Assembly (NCBI RefSeq): GCF_000260985.4
Contig: NC_017857.3
Location: 930,001 to 994,000, forward strand
Source of the DNA: Methylophaga nitratireducenticrescens
GTDB lineage: Bacteria; Pseudomonadota; Gammaproteobacteria; Nitrosococcales; Methylophagaceae
Direction: 5' to 3'
DNA: 64,000 bases
Below, piece by piece: positions 6,552-14,567 of this stretch; within the stretch, counting starts at the first letter, position 1, and each line of letters starts with the position of its first letter. The position numbers were made by a program, and so were the translations under genes. The notes below the pieces were generated by a model that was given only the letters and a program-made list of their open reading frames with translations, did not search any database and was not told the origin of the DNA.

Positions 6552-7397
6552 TCACTCCCTAATTCGCAAAAAACTGGCAAAACGGGGCACGTCATTTTTT
6601 GTGAAACCATGGTACTTATAAGTGATGATACTGCCGATAGGCGGAGGGTTCGCGCGATCAGCATCCGTGAACCCAGTGCCTATAGAAAACTCAATGCCTT
6701 GTTGATTCTTTACTCGCAGTGCCCCAAGCATGCCAGTGTATTTGCCTTGACCGGGTAAATGCGCAATGACCTCAGCTTCGTCATCAAAGTAGGGTTTTAA
6801 CTTCAATAAAGCATCGCTTCTGCTGGAGCGATGCGGCGCCGTTGCTAAATGCAGCATCAAACCTTCCGCACCATTTTCAACCAGCGTTTGCAGGTGTTCA
6901 CTTAATGCATGGTTGGAGTCAAAACGTTGTTGTTTGACGGCCTGTATATGGTCAGCATTTATCTGTTCGATCAGGCGTGAATAATTGTTATAACGCTGTT
7001 CAAAAGGAAGCTCCGCGTCGGGCATATCAAACACCATATAGTTGACTTCACGCCAAAGGTTATCGTCCGGCGTTTGGGTTCGTACAATACCGCTTAAAGA
7101 GTCGAAATCCTGCCGTCGTGTCCAGAGCTCTCCATCAAGCCAAACCGCAGGAAGGGGAGCAGTAAACCATTCAGGCGCTGATATTGGGTTGCCTTGCCTG
7201 GTGAGCAGTTCTTCGCCTGTCCATATGGCTCGCACACCATCGTATTTTTCACTGACCAAATAGTTGCTAACGTCACTGACATTATCTTGGTTATAAACGT
7301 TTGCCAGTTGGACCTGTGGTGGTGTCTCTGCCCCAACGGCGAAAACTTGAATGGTGAAATAGAAAACCGCTAAAAATAAAAGAATCAGTTTTGACAT
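6552..7397 (-). CDS. Periplasmic ATP-dependent DNA ligase (LigE type)
   Basis: A 281-residue protein with a Sec signal peptide (hydrophobic stretch to AVGAE). The nucleotidyltransferase motif is KYDGVRA (motif I, Lys adenylated). Further ligase motifs are WLDGELW (motif III), GAEGLMLH (motif IV) and LLKLKPY (motif V). The short OB-fold C terminus ends in FASFLRIRE. This is the compact exported ligase found in competent Gammaproteobacteria and Neisseria. It seals nicks with ATP, which makes its periplasmic placement notable. It runs against the cassette genes and has no recognisable attC of its own. Confidence 0.9.
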   Translation of the reverse strand: MSKLILLFLAVFYFTIQVFAVGAETPPQVQLANVYNQDNVSDVSNYLVSEKYDGVRAIWTGEELLTRQGNPISAPEWFTAPLPAVWLDGELWTRRQDFDSLSGIVRTQTPDDNLWREVNYMVFDMPDAELPFEQRYNNYSRLIEQINADHIQAVKQQRFDSNHALSEHLQTLVENGAEGLMLHLATAPHRSSRSDALLKLKPYFDDEAEVIAHLPGQGKYTGMLGALRVKNQQGIEFSIGTGFTDADRANPPPIGSIITYKYHGFTKNDVPRFASFLRIRE

Positions 7398-7799
7398 AAA
7401 TGCATCCTTGCTTGTCAGTTGTTGTGGTTATCACTTGTAGATTGATAATCGGTCGAGAGGTCTTATTGTTCCTGATCACTGTGCTCAATTCCGCAAATTA
7501 TGAGGAGGGTGGATCAGCAGTTTATATAGATTCTAGAATCGATCCACTCCAATCAAATTTTTCAAACAACAATACCAATATTCATCGTCTCTACAATCCC
7601 TTGACGCAAACCCTGACTTTTCGTGGTGAATCGATAGCTTTGGGGAAGTTGTTGATTGCTCTCGAAGAGATTAGATATAAATGCCGTCACCTAGCACTGT
7701 CCTAATGTTGACGCTGCATAATAAACCCGGTTAGAACTAAAAGGGCCAACCCCTGAACCTTTTGATTATTCTTGAAATTTATAGTGGAGAATAAAAGAG
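7398..7799. other. Intergenic stretch between ligase and thioredoxin copy 2
   Basis: About 400 bases. It contains the divergent start region of the ligase and the leader of the thioredoxin gene. A 101-codon frame (7400-7705) has no ribosome site, and its first third reads through the ligase promoter area, so it is not called. A GTTAGAA at 7730-7736 could be the 3' core of a decayed attC, but no partner core or arms are convincing. Confidence 0.4.
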
Positions 7800-8138
7800 A
7801 TGAAAACCAGTGATATTGGTTCTAACTCTGATTACGCAGAAGAAGCATTTACCTTTGAACAAATTAGCGAGTTATCCGGTGAGGTTTTACTTGAGTTTGG
7901 TGCGCCCTGGTGTGGAGATTGTCAGGCTGCAAGTTCGGCGATAAAAGAAGTCGTCACTGAACATCCAGGACTACGGCATATTAAAATCTATGACGGAAAG
8001 GGCAAACGGCTGGGGCGTGCGTTCAAGGTAAAGCTTTGGCCGACTTTGATACTGCTGCACGATGGTAATGAAGTAGCTCGTTTGGTGAGGCCATTACGTT
8101 CTGACGAGGTCCGCCAATTATTTTCTAAAATCAACTAA
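7800..8138 (+). CDS. Thioredoxin family protein, CGDC active site (copy 2)
   Basis: A 112-residue paralogue of the thioredoxin at 5445-5783, about 88% identical. The active site reads APWCGDCQAAS: the residue before the second Cys is Asp instead of His, a change expected to alter redox potential or partner choice. The cis-proline region KLWPTLILL is unchanged. Most substitutions cluster in the first half and the last four residues. The ribosome site is GGAGAATAAAAGAG. A degenerate attC follows four bases after the stop. The copies appear to be duplicated cassettes, separated by the HigBA and ligase genes. Confidence 0.9.
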   Translation: MKTSDIGSNSDYAEEAFTFEQISELSGEVLLEFGAPWCGDCQAASSAIKEVVTEHPGLRHIKIYDGKGKRLGRAFKVKLWPTLILLHDGNEVARLVRPLRSDEVRQLFSKIN

Positions 8139-8142
8139 AAGC

Positions 8143-8200
8143 TGCGAACAAGTTAAGGTAACGGACGCAATTAACTTCGCCGCTGCTTTGAGTGTTAAAT
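8143..8200 (+). repeat. Degenerate attC after thioredoxin copy 2
   Basis: TGCGAAC to GTTAAAT with about the same length and spacing as the attC after copy 1. The middle contains AAGTTAAGG and TTAACTTCG, which are complementary. The 5' core departs from the consensus, so activity is uncertain. Confidence 0.55.
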
Positions 8201-8454
8201 CAGTAGTGGTATCGGAGCTGGGCAAGGAGCAATGCATCATCCGTGACCTTGTAGACCATGCGGTGCTCGTCGTTAATTCGGCGGGACCAGTAACCAGCGA
8301 GGCCGTGTTTGAGTGCTTCTGGTTTGCCGATGCCGTCGAAAGGTTGTCTTTTCGTTTCCTTGATCAGCTTGTTGATTCGGTTCAAGATTTTTTTGTCAGT
8401 TTTCTGCCAGTACAGATAATCTTCCCAGGCGTTTTCTGAGAAGATGAGTTTCAT
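8200..8454 (-). CDS. yoeB: YoeB-type toxin
   Basis: An 84-residue protein that matches Txe/YoeB along its full length: MKLIFSENAWEDYLYWQ, then KPEALKHGLAGYWSRRINDEHRMVY, then the C-terminal RYHY with the catalytic His-Tyr. YoeB cuts mRNA at the ribosomal A site. The start overlaps the antitoxin stop by four bases (8451-8454), so the two are co-translated. Both genes point opposite to the other cassettes, which means the module carries its own promoter rather than depending on an array promoter. Confidence 0.93.
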   Translation of the reverse strand: MKLIFSENAWEDYLYWQKTDKKILNRINKLIKETKRQPFDGIGKPEALKHGLAGYWSRRINDEHRMVYKVTDDALLLAQLRYHY

Positions 8455-8702
8455 TCAACAAGATCCTTTTCCTGGCCGCCGCCTTGCTCCAGCTCGGTAA
8501 CGGATTCCAGCAAACGACGAGCGTTCTTTGGTACGCGCAACAGATATGTAGTTTCTTGCAGTGCCTCATAATCGTCAAGAGAGATCATTACCACGGATTG
8601 CGACTTGCTCCGGGTGATAATAACTGGTGAATGGTCTTCACAGACCTGTTCCATAGTTTTTGCTAGGTTGGTTCTAGCGGCTGTGTAGCTGATGGCATCC
8701 AT
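8451..8702 (-). CDS. yefM: YefM-type antitoxin
   Basis: An 83-residue protein from the start MDAISYTAARTNLAKTM. The N-terminal half has the Phd/YefM DNA-binding fold (VIITRSKSQSVVMISLDDYEALQETTYLL). The acidic, Gln/Gly-rich tail would fold on YoeB. The ATG at 8702 is chosen because it matches the family start; a longer frame from 8765 reads through the operator. It represses its own operon at the TGTACA boxes just upstream. Confidence 0.92.
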   Translation of the reverse strand: MDAISYTAARTNLAKTMEQVCEDHSPVIITRSKSQSVVMISLDDYEALQETTYLLRVPKNARRLLESVTELEQGGGQEKDLVE

Positions 8703-8711
8703 AAGAGTGAT

Positions 8712-8748
8712 CCTGTACAATATATCGTTCATGTACAGAATACTGTAC
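8712..8748 (-). promoter_or_regulatory. YefM-YoeB operator with three TGTAC boxes
   Basis: TGTACA at 8714-8719, TGTACA at 8732-8737 and TGTACT at 8744-8749, directly upstream of yefM on the minus strand. In E. coli the YefM operator contains palindromes with the same TGTACA core, so this is a well-supported autoregulatory site. Confidence 0.75.
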
Positions 8749-8760
8749 TTTAAAAGTTTT

Positions 8761-8834
8761 ATCAATCAATTGCACGACAACTGGTTTTCCGCTTCTTCGC
8801 AGCTCCAAACAGACGCGTAAGCTGGGCGTTAGTC
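8761..8834 (+). repeat. attC site of the reversed YefM-YoeB cassette
   Basis: Ends in GTTAGTC and carries the GGTTTTCCGC and CAGCTCCAAAC arms shared with the attC sites at 560-631 and 4496-4573. The 5' core (ATCAATC) is poor. The attC points in the array direction while the genes point the other way. Confidence 0.75.
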
Positions 8835-8852
8835 TTTCGGTATTCATGAATC

Positions 8853-9016
8853 ATGAAAGAAATGGAAGTCATCTTTCGTAATGCTGCTCTAAAAGTCGTG
8901 AATTACCCGAATTGAAGCGCCGCGAGATTGCGAAGATTTTGGTTTCAAATTTGATGGACTACCACTACCCTGAGAGGGCAATCAGCCCTGATATGCTTGA
9001 ATGCTGTATTTCATAA
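8853..9016 (+). pseudogene. Small frameshifted gene remnant
   Basis: An ATG at 8853 opens a 20-codon frame. Shifting by one base in the AAAA run at 8891-8894 joins it to a second frame (SRELPELKRREIAKIL... ending ECCIS, TAA at 9014-9016). The second part looks like real coding sequence, with charged helices and no stop for 41 codons, but it has no start of its own. It follows an attC, so it is probably a decayed cassette gene of about 54 residues. No family was recognised. Confidence 0.4.
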
Positions 9017-9109
9017 CACTTCTCAAAAAAGCGCGGCATAATATTATGGTGCAGTATCTGGCCGGGTCCTGACCCTAAATCATCTCGCTTTTAACCATTG
9101 GAACATCGA

Positions 9110-10957
9110 ATGAAACATATTGGATGGCTGCTTTTAGTCTTGTACAGTTCGAACACGCTGTCTGCGGGCGAAGTTGAAATCCCTTTGCTGGCTGAAACCG
9201 CTCATCTGCAGACTGCGATCAGTCGAGCCCTTGAATTCGATGAGAATGGCCAGAGCACAATCAGCAACGACCCATGCAACCGGGTTGAGTTGTCCGATAT
9301 GGTGGTAGTGACCGAGGAGGCCCAATTGTCTGTGGACATGGCATTGACTGCCACGACCGGTGCCTACGTGCTCGGTGCCTGCCGGGGGCCGAAACCGTGG
9401 CAGGGCCGTATTGCATTGAAGCTGACTCCCCAAGTTTTGGCATCGGGACAGGCCATAGAGTTTGTGCCTGATTCAATCGTATTGTCGCGCCCAGATAGTA
9501 GCCCCAGCCTTTTGAGCAAACCCGTTCAGCTTATTGCTGATACGCTGGTGCTGCCGCGCATGAAGAGCGTGCAAATTGATCTGGCTGGACCACTGAACAG
9601 CCTTGATGGATTGATCGAGCAGATGATGGAGCAAGGGAGTGATCAGATTGATGAGCAATCCCTGATTCGCCGAACCCATATTACCCGCCTCCAAACTGAA
9701 GAAACAGGCGTCAGGGCCTGGTTGGCTTTCCAGATTCGTGCTCCTGAACCGGACGATCAAGCGCCTGAGCCAGGTTTGGACGAAAATGAGATAGCTCAAT
9801 GGCAAACGCTTGAAGATGAGTTAGATGGCTTTCTGACCACTATTATATCGGCGCTTGCCTACTCGACGGAGTCCCGTGCCTTACGTCTTGAATTACTCGC
9901 CGTGTTGCTGGACGCGCGACACGCGATTGCCGAGGCGCTGACGGTCGATGATCCCGAATATGATCCGGTTCGAGAGCTTTTCCTGTCGACATGGGATAGC
10001 TTGCGGCCATTGATGAGCGAACTTGAACGTCTGAAGACCCCGGGTCTGGATGCTGATTTCAGGCTTGCTACGTTTATAGCGGGAGGTGACGCGTTGCGAG
10101 CGCTCGACGCCCTCGGGCCTGAGTATGGTTTTGAAATCACCCGTGACGGGCTGCGCCGGCTTGCCCGCTTGCTGCTGGCCGAAGCAGCGCCGCCGAGTTT
10201 TACCCCGTTGCCCCTGGAGGTCGATCCGGAGTTTCGCGATTTGTTTGGATTTAATGCCAAAGACGAAGCCGTATTTACACCAGCAGAATTGACGGGACAA
10301 ATCTCCAGTGGTTTTGGCCGGGTAGGGGCTTGGCTGTTGTCGGTCGCTCATGCCGACAGCATCTCACCAGCTGAGGCATTAAAGGGCTTATTTCCGCGAA
10401 AGGAGAATCTTAATGACTATCTGGAGCTGGTCGACAGCTTACTGCAAGAACAGGCCAGTGCCTGGCTGGCAAAAAATGATGACATTCCGGAGATGATGGC
10501 AGAGCGTCTCGATCCCCTGGTTCGTGCCACAGCATGGAAAGAATCGTGCTGGCGACACCTTGTTCGTTCAAGTGACGGACCTCAAGTTTTGCGTTCAGCT
10601 GGTGGCGCAGTGGGCATGATGCAGATCAATGGACGGGTCTGGCGGAATGTCTACGATCTTGAGCGTCTCGTTGATGAGGTCGACTACAATGTGAACGCCG
10701 GCATCGACATTCTGACCCATTACATGATGGATTATGCGATCCGGAAAGGCGAGCACGAGCAGCCCGGCGGTGAAGACAATTTGGTAAAGGCAACCTACGC
10801 CGCTTATAACGGCGGTCCGGGACACTTGGCACGATATCGTCGCGAAGACACCGCCGCCAGCTTGCAGGCCATCGACAATGCGTTCTGGAAACACTACACG
10901 ACCATCAAAGACGATAAATGGCCGGATATCTCAAGCTGTTATTCTGTCGGTGGTTAA
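9110..10957 (+). CDS. Secreted lytic transglycosylase, SLT domain
   Basis: A 615-residue protein with a Sec signal peptide (MKHIGWLLLVLYSS, cleavage near SAGE). The N-terminal ~420 residues are rich in Leu, Asp and Glu and not recognised. The last ~180 residues form a Slt-type lysozyme fold: the catalytic Glu in WKESCWRH, GAVGMMQING, and AAYNGGPG, all family motifs. It cleaves peptidoglycan glycan strands to 1,6-anhydro ends in the periplasm. The ATG at 9110 is preferred over an upstream TTG because it begins the signal peptide. The large size and high-GC coding style differ from the compact cassette genes on its left. Confidence 0.88.
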   Translation: MKHIGWLLLVLYSSNTLSAGEVEIPLLAETAHLQTAISRALEFDENGQSTISNDPCNRVELSDMVVVTEEAQLSVDMALTATTGAYVLGACRGPKPWQGRIALKLTPQVLASGQAIEFVPDSIVLSRPDSSPSLLSKPVQLIADTLVLPRMKSVQIDLAGPLNSLDGLIEQMMEQGSDQIDEQSLIRRTHITRLQTEETGVRAWLAFQIRAPEPDDQAPEPGLDENEIAQWQTLEDELDGFLTTIISALAYSTESRALRLELLAVLLDARHAIAEALTVDDPEYDPVRELFLSTWDSLRPLMSELERLKTPGLDADFRLATFIAGGDALRALDALGPEYGFEITRDGLRRLARLLLAEAAPPSFTPLPLEVDPEFRDLFGFNAKDEAVFTPAELTGQISSGFGRVGAWLLSVAHADSISPAEALKGLFPRKENLNDYLELVDSLLQEQASAWLAKNDDIPEMMAERLDPLVRATAWKESCWRHLVRSSDGPQVLRSAGGAVGMMQINGRVWRNVYDLERLVDEVDYNVNAGIDILTHYMMDYAIRKGEHEQPGGEDNLVKATYAAYNGGPGHLARYRREDTAASLQAIDNAFWKHYTTIKDDKWPDISSCYSVGG

Positions 10958-11000
10958 CGATCAGATAGCCTTGATAGTGTTCAAATACACTGGTCAGGGT

Positions 11001-11100
11001 CAGCAAACTTGATTTAGTTTGATTCCGTAAACTGATGTAATAATCTAACTAAAGTCTTATCGCTACAAGGATGTAACGACATGGCAAGGCTTACCCGATT
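11001..11100 (+). repeat. RAYT leader repeat, copy A
   Basis: This ~100-base segment, starting CAGCAAACTTGATTTAG and ending a few codons into a reading frame, recurs in direct orientation at 15514-15612. The first ~85 bases differ at only about seven positions. It contains the ribosome region CAAGGATGTAACGAC before an ATG. Confidence 0.85.
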
Positions 11101-11143
11101 GGTACTACCTGACCAGCCTCCGTTGATCTCACGCAATGTATAG
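11081..11143 (+). pseudogene. Truncated N terminus of a REP-associated tyrosine transposase
   Basis: The ATG at 11081 encodes MARLTRLVLPDQPPLISRNV and then a stop. The beginning MARLxRLVLPxQP is the characteristic N terminus of RAYT (TnpA_REP, IS200-like Y1) proteins, normally ~150-230 residues. Only the first ~15 residues remain recognisable, so it is a remnant. Confidence 0.65.
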
Positions 11144-11198
11144 AAAGTTCGCTACCGGAGCTGTCTTAGGCTCTCATCAATTAAGCGACGTCGCTTAT

Positions 11199-12329
11199 TC
11201 AGCTACTTTGCTGTTTAGAGCGAAAGAATCCTGTCAAGAAGAGGTATAAACCGCTACCGGCGAGCCCTATTAGTCCGATTCCACCTAACAGAACAAGGAT
11301 ATCACCGAGCGTTTTTCCAAAACTGTAGCCGCCATGCAGGGATAACATCATATTTGCCAGTTGTGTCGGTGTTTCGGACAAATGCAAATCCTCTACATGC
11401 ACGACGTCGTTACAGGAAGCATGGACAAAAATTCTGCCATCGCCTTCAAGCTTATTACCATCTCCCATTGCTCTGTAGGTCAGCAGATATGGCCCGTTTT
11501 CACGGTTTGGTAGGAAGAAAAAAGCCAGATTACGTTCAGGAAACACACGTTTACCAGAGGCCTGGGCTTGACCCACATTGATAATGCCATCACATGTCTG
11601 TTCAAACTCGCTTGTTGTCGGTGGTTCATGTGTTGGTGCTACAAGCAGTGGCTCAAACCAGCCGGGTTTGGCCGTTGCAATTCCACTAATGGAAAAAAAT
11701 AGAATCAACAGTGACAGCCAAACCCCGACAAGTCCATGCAGAGAAAGCACTATGCGTTTCAGGTTGCCCCGAAATGATATTGTCGACGCCTTACGCCAGA
11801 CACTGCCTTGTCTGGGCCACCAGATATAGAGACCGGAAAGGCACATGACAATCAACAGCAGCGCTATCACACAAACAAAGAGAATACCGGCCTCTCCCAG
11901 CAGTAGAGAGTGATGAAATTCAACCAATTCATGACCAAAAGTATGTCGAAGCAAAAAATCGCCTTTATATGCCGCTGTCCAAGGATCGACACTGAGCATA
12001 AGCAGTTGATCGACAGAATCAGTTCCTGCCGGCAGGCCAAATACGATGGCTGTCTCCACTTTATCGATTCGAGTATGTGGCATCAGTACGCCCATAGTCT
12101 TAAAGGAACTGCCGTAGCCATCTGTGGCTGAATCAATCAAGGTTTCGGCGGTGGCATATTCTGACTTTGCTGATGGTGGAGATGCACGCAGCATCTCTCC
12201 ATGTTGCAGCAGAAACAGCTCTCCCATGAATGCCAACATCGTGCCTGATAAAGCGATCAATAAAATAAACAGTGACGAAACAGCGCCTAGCCAGCGGTGT
12301 AACCAGGCAATTAATTTACGCATATTCAT
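11199..12329 (-). CDS. PepSY-associated membrane protein, probable ferric-siderophore reductase
   Basis: About 376 residues. It starts at the ATG that overlaps the receptor stop by one base (TGATG), so it is translationally coupled to the TonB receptor. The layout is a first membrane helix (LFILLIALSGTMLAF), a large periplasmic PepSY-type loop, a second helix near EFHHSLLLGEAGILF, then helices around LSGLYIWWPRQG and FFSISGIA, and a final helix before the C terminus. His residues in HRWLG, EFHHS, SLHGLVG and SLHGGYS are typical haem ligands of the PepSY_TM (PiuB/FoxB) family. In this context it likely reduces imported ferric siderophore in the inner membrane. Confidence 0.82.
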   Translation of the reverse strand: MNMRKLIAWLHRWLGAVSSLFILLIALSGTMLAFMGELFLLQHGEMLRASPPSAKSEYATAETLIDSATDGYGSSFKTMGVLMPHTRIDKVETAIVFGLPAGTDSVDQLLMLSVDPWTAAYKGDFLLRHTFGHELVEFHHSLLLGEAGILFVCVIALLLIVMCLSGLYIWWPRQGSVWRKASTISFRGNLKRIVLSLHGLVGVWLSLLILFFSISGIATAKPGWFEPLLVAPTHEPPTTSEFEQTCDGIINVGQAQASGKRVFPERNLAFFFLPNRENGPYLLTYRAMGDGNKLEGDGRIFVHASCNDVVHVEDLHLSETPTQLANMMLSLHGGYSFGKTLGDILVLLGGIGLIGLAGSGLYLFLTGFFRSKQQSS

Positions 12330-14401
12330 CAATAGTCCAGTTGTAATCCAACCATAAATAGCCTTGGCTGAAGCTGAACTTCTGTTTCCAGGGCAGGATT
12401 GCTGTTGGCGGAACGGGCCACCGGCTTGTCGTTATCAAAAATATTTTTGACGGTACCGAAAACGCGCAGGTGTTTAAATTGCCACGAAAGCTGAGCATCG
12501 ACCACTACATAGGGATCAGTTTTACCTCGTGGTCGATTGTTAACATCTGAGTAGTAAGCATCCGAATAGTGTGCAACGGTGCTGGCACTAAAGTCTTTAT
12601 TTTTCCATGTCAGACCACTGTTTGCGGTTACGTTAGGTGCTGTCTGTAAGTCGTTTCCTTCGACTCCAGAATCAGAAAATTTGGTAATTTCTGTTTCAAG
12701 CAAACCGACGTTGCCAAACCAGTCTAGCTTTTCGGTAACGGCCACATTCAGCCCTAGTTCGGCCCCCCAGGTTTTCACGCGGTCGGCATTGCGAACAATA
12801 AAGGCTTCGTCCTGGGAGTTATCCGGAGTCAGATCAAAAGGCAGTTGCATGTCATCGTACTCAGAAAAAAAGATGTTCTGTGTAGTACTTATGCGGCCTT
12901 CAGAAAATTCCTGGCGTCCATAAAGTTCATAGGTCCAGACATATTCAGCGTCATAGTCAAAATTCACGACAGGAAAAGCGGCCAAGGTGACACCGCTACC
13001 ACCAGCGTTGTAGCCTCTGGATACCATAGCGCCAAAACTGGTATTGTCGGTCGGTCGCCAATTAATACCGAATTTGGGCATAAAGGCTTCATAGGTTTCA
13101 TCAGATGCAACCTGTATCAACATTCCGGTGGCATCACCACCAACGCGCTGACGTTCTTCTCTCTCGTAACGAAAACCGAGTGATAAGTCGATATTCTCAC
13201 TCAAAGGAATCACGCCTTCAGTGTAAGTCGCGAATGTGTCTGTCTCATCATCGAAAGTCGAATTACCCAGTTCAATAAACTCATCTTGACGGGCACGGTA
13301 AAAATACAGACCGACCACACCTTTCAGACCATTATCAGCTTGGTAGCGTAAACGAGGTTCAATTACATATTCGCTTGTTTCGATACGGGCATTTGTTGTG
13401 TTGGGAACGGCCTTGCGAAGAAAGGTTAAATCGGTATAGGAACTGATTAACTCAAGGTCAAAATTATCGCTTAATGGCATAGACATGTCAGCCACGAAAC
13501 TTGTTGTTCTTGGTTGATGTACCGGTTGTTGGGGAAAGTTGGATACGAGCTCATCAAACGGTCTGGCAATAATTTCACCGTTAGGACCTTCAAAATCGGA
13601 ATGTGATGCCGTTAGTAATAAGCGTGCATCCGGATCTTTTGTTGGTTGAAACAACATTTTTGCTCTTAGTGATAGGGCATCCATCTGACCCGGATCGCTT
13701 ACCCCGGGGTAGGACTGATAATTCACGGCACTCTCGCGTTCATATCCATCAGCGACCAGTCGAAAAGCGAGTACATCGTCCAAAACAGGAATATTCAACA
13801 TGGCAGATCTTCGCCGTTGATGATCATTGCCAAAAGCGTATTGAGCTGCCGCTTTCACATCAAATAACGGATCCTTGGTTTTAACCACCATTGTGCCAGC
13901 AATCGCGTTACGTCCAACCAGTGTGCTTTGAGGGCCTCGTAAGATCTCGATACGTTCTACATCGAATAAGCTCATATCAGAAAAGGCGATTTCATTATAA
14001 CTGGCAGGACGGCCATCAATTTGCCAGCTCAACCGTGAACGGCTTCCGGCAAAAAAGGCGATAGCATTTTCAGCCGGACCGGTGCCGTCAATGCCTCGAA
14101 TCGTCGGGGCTTTACCGGTCCCAGTCACCATTGATACATTCGGAGTAACATCAAGCACATCTCGTAACGTGACTAAGCCAGCCTGATTCTGCAACTGATC
14201 TTCAGAATAAATGGCCGTGCTGTGGCCAGATTCGCTTAGCGGTCGTTCGATCATTTCCGTTGTCACCACAAATTTATCAAGTTGTGTAACGTTCGTAGAG
14301 GGCGATGTTGAAGTTATTTCTTCACTATAAGCAGCCAGTGGATATAGAGCGACATTCACCAAAATGGGCAACGAATACCCCGCATACCAAAATTTACGCA
14401 T
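12329..14401 (-). CDS. TonB-dependent siderophore receptor
   Basis: A 690-residue outer-membrane receptor. It has a signal peptide, a TonB-box-like segment (DKFVVTTEMIER) and a plug domain (LRDVLDVTPNVSMVTG, IRGIDGTGP, EILRGPQSTLVGRNAIAGTM). The rest is a beta barrel ending in an aromatic residue (VGLQLDY). It would import a ferric chelate using TonB energy. The substrate is not identifiable from sequence. It is encoded just upstream of the PepSY protein and is divergent from an AraC regulator, with a Fur-box-like site between, which together indicate iron-regulated siderophore uptake. Confidence 0.9.
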   Translation of the reverse strand: MRKFWYAGYSLPILVNVALYPLAAYSEEITSTSPSTNVTQLDKFVVTTEMIERPLSESGHSTAIYSEDQLQNQAGLVTLRDVLDVTPNVSMVTGTGKAPTIRGIDGTGPAENAIAFFAGSRSRLSWQIDGRPASYNEIAFSDMSLFDVERIEILRGPQSTLVGRNAIAGTMVVKTKDPLFDVKAAAQYAFGNDHQRRRSAMLNIPVLDDVLAFRLVADGYERESAVNYQSYPGVSDPGQMDALSLRAKMLFQPTKDPDARLLLTASHSDFEGPNGEIIARPFDELVSNFPQQPVHQPRTTSFVADMSMPLSDNFDLELISSYTDLTFLRKAVPNTTNARIETSEYVIEPRLRYQADNGLKGVVGLYFYRARQDEFIELGNSTFDDETDTFATYTEGVIPLSENIDLSLGFRYEREERQRVGGDATGMLIQVASDETYEAFMPKFGINWRPTDNTSFGAMVSRGYNAGGSGVTLAAFPVVNFDYDAEYVWTYELYGRQEFSEGRISTTQNIFFSEYDDMQLPFDLTPDNSQDEAFIVRNADRVKTWGAELGLNVAVTEKLDWFGNVGLLETEITKFSDSGVEGNDLQTAPNVTANSGLTWKNKDFSASTVAHYSDAYYSDVNNRPRGKTDPYVVVDAQLSWQFKHLRVFGTVKNIFDNDKPVARSANSNPALETEVQLQPRLFMVGLQLDY

Positions 14402-14454
14402 TACAGCTCCTTTTTAGAGTGACTAAAACAGTAGTTATGCATTGCTACCGTAAT

Positions 14455-14469
14455 TGAGATTGATTATCA
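14455..14469 (-). promoter_or_regulatory. Fur box candidate upstream of the siderophore receptor
   Basis: TGAGATTGATTATCA matches the 7-1-7 Fur consensus TGATAATNATTATCA at most positions. It lies 54 bases upstream of the receptor start and about 100 bases upstream of the divergent AraC gene, so it could govern both. Confidence 0.65.
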
Positions 14470-14567
14470 TTACGATGTTTATACATTTCCAAAGTGGCGG
14501 CTGCTACTCCATTTCGGGACTAATTAATCCAAAAGTACCAATAAGATGCGAATGGTGAGGTGGGGCA

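Noticed and set aside
7400-7705. 101-codon frame between ligase and thioredoxin copy 2
   Set aside because: No ribosome site, overlaps the ligase promoter region, and no family resemblance.
7690-7736. Possible attC ending in GTTAGAA before thioredoxin copy 2
   Set aside because: Too short, no 5' core with matching arms; at most a decayed 3' half.
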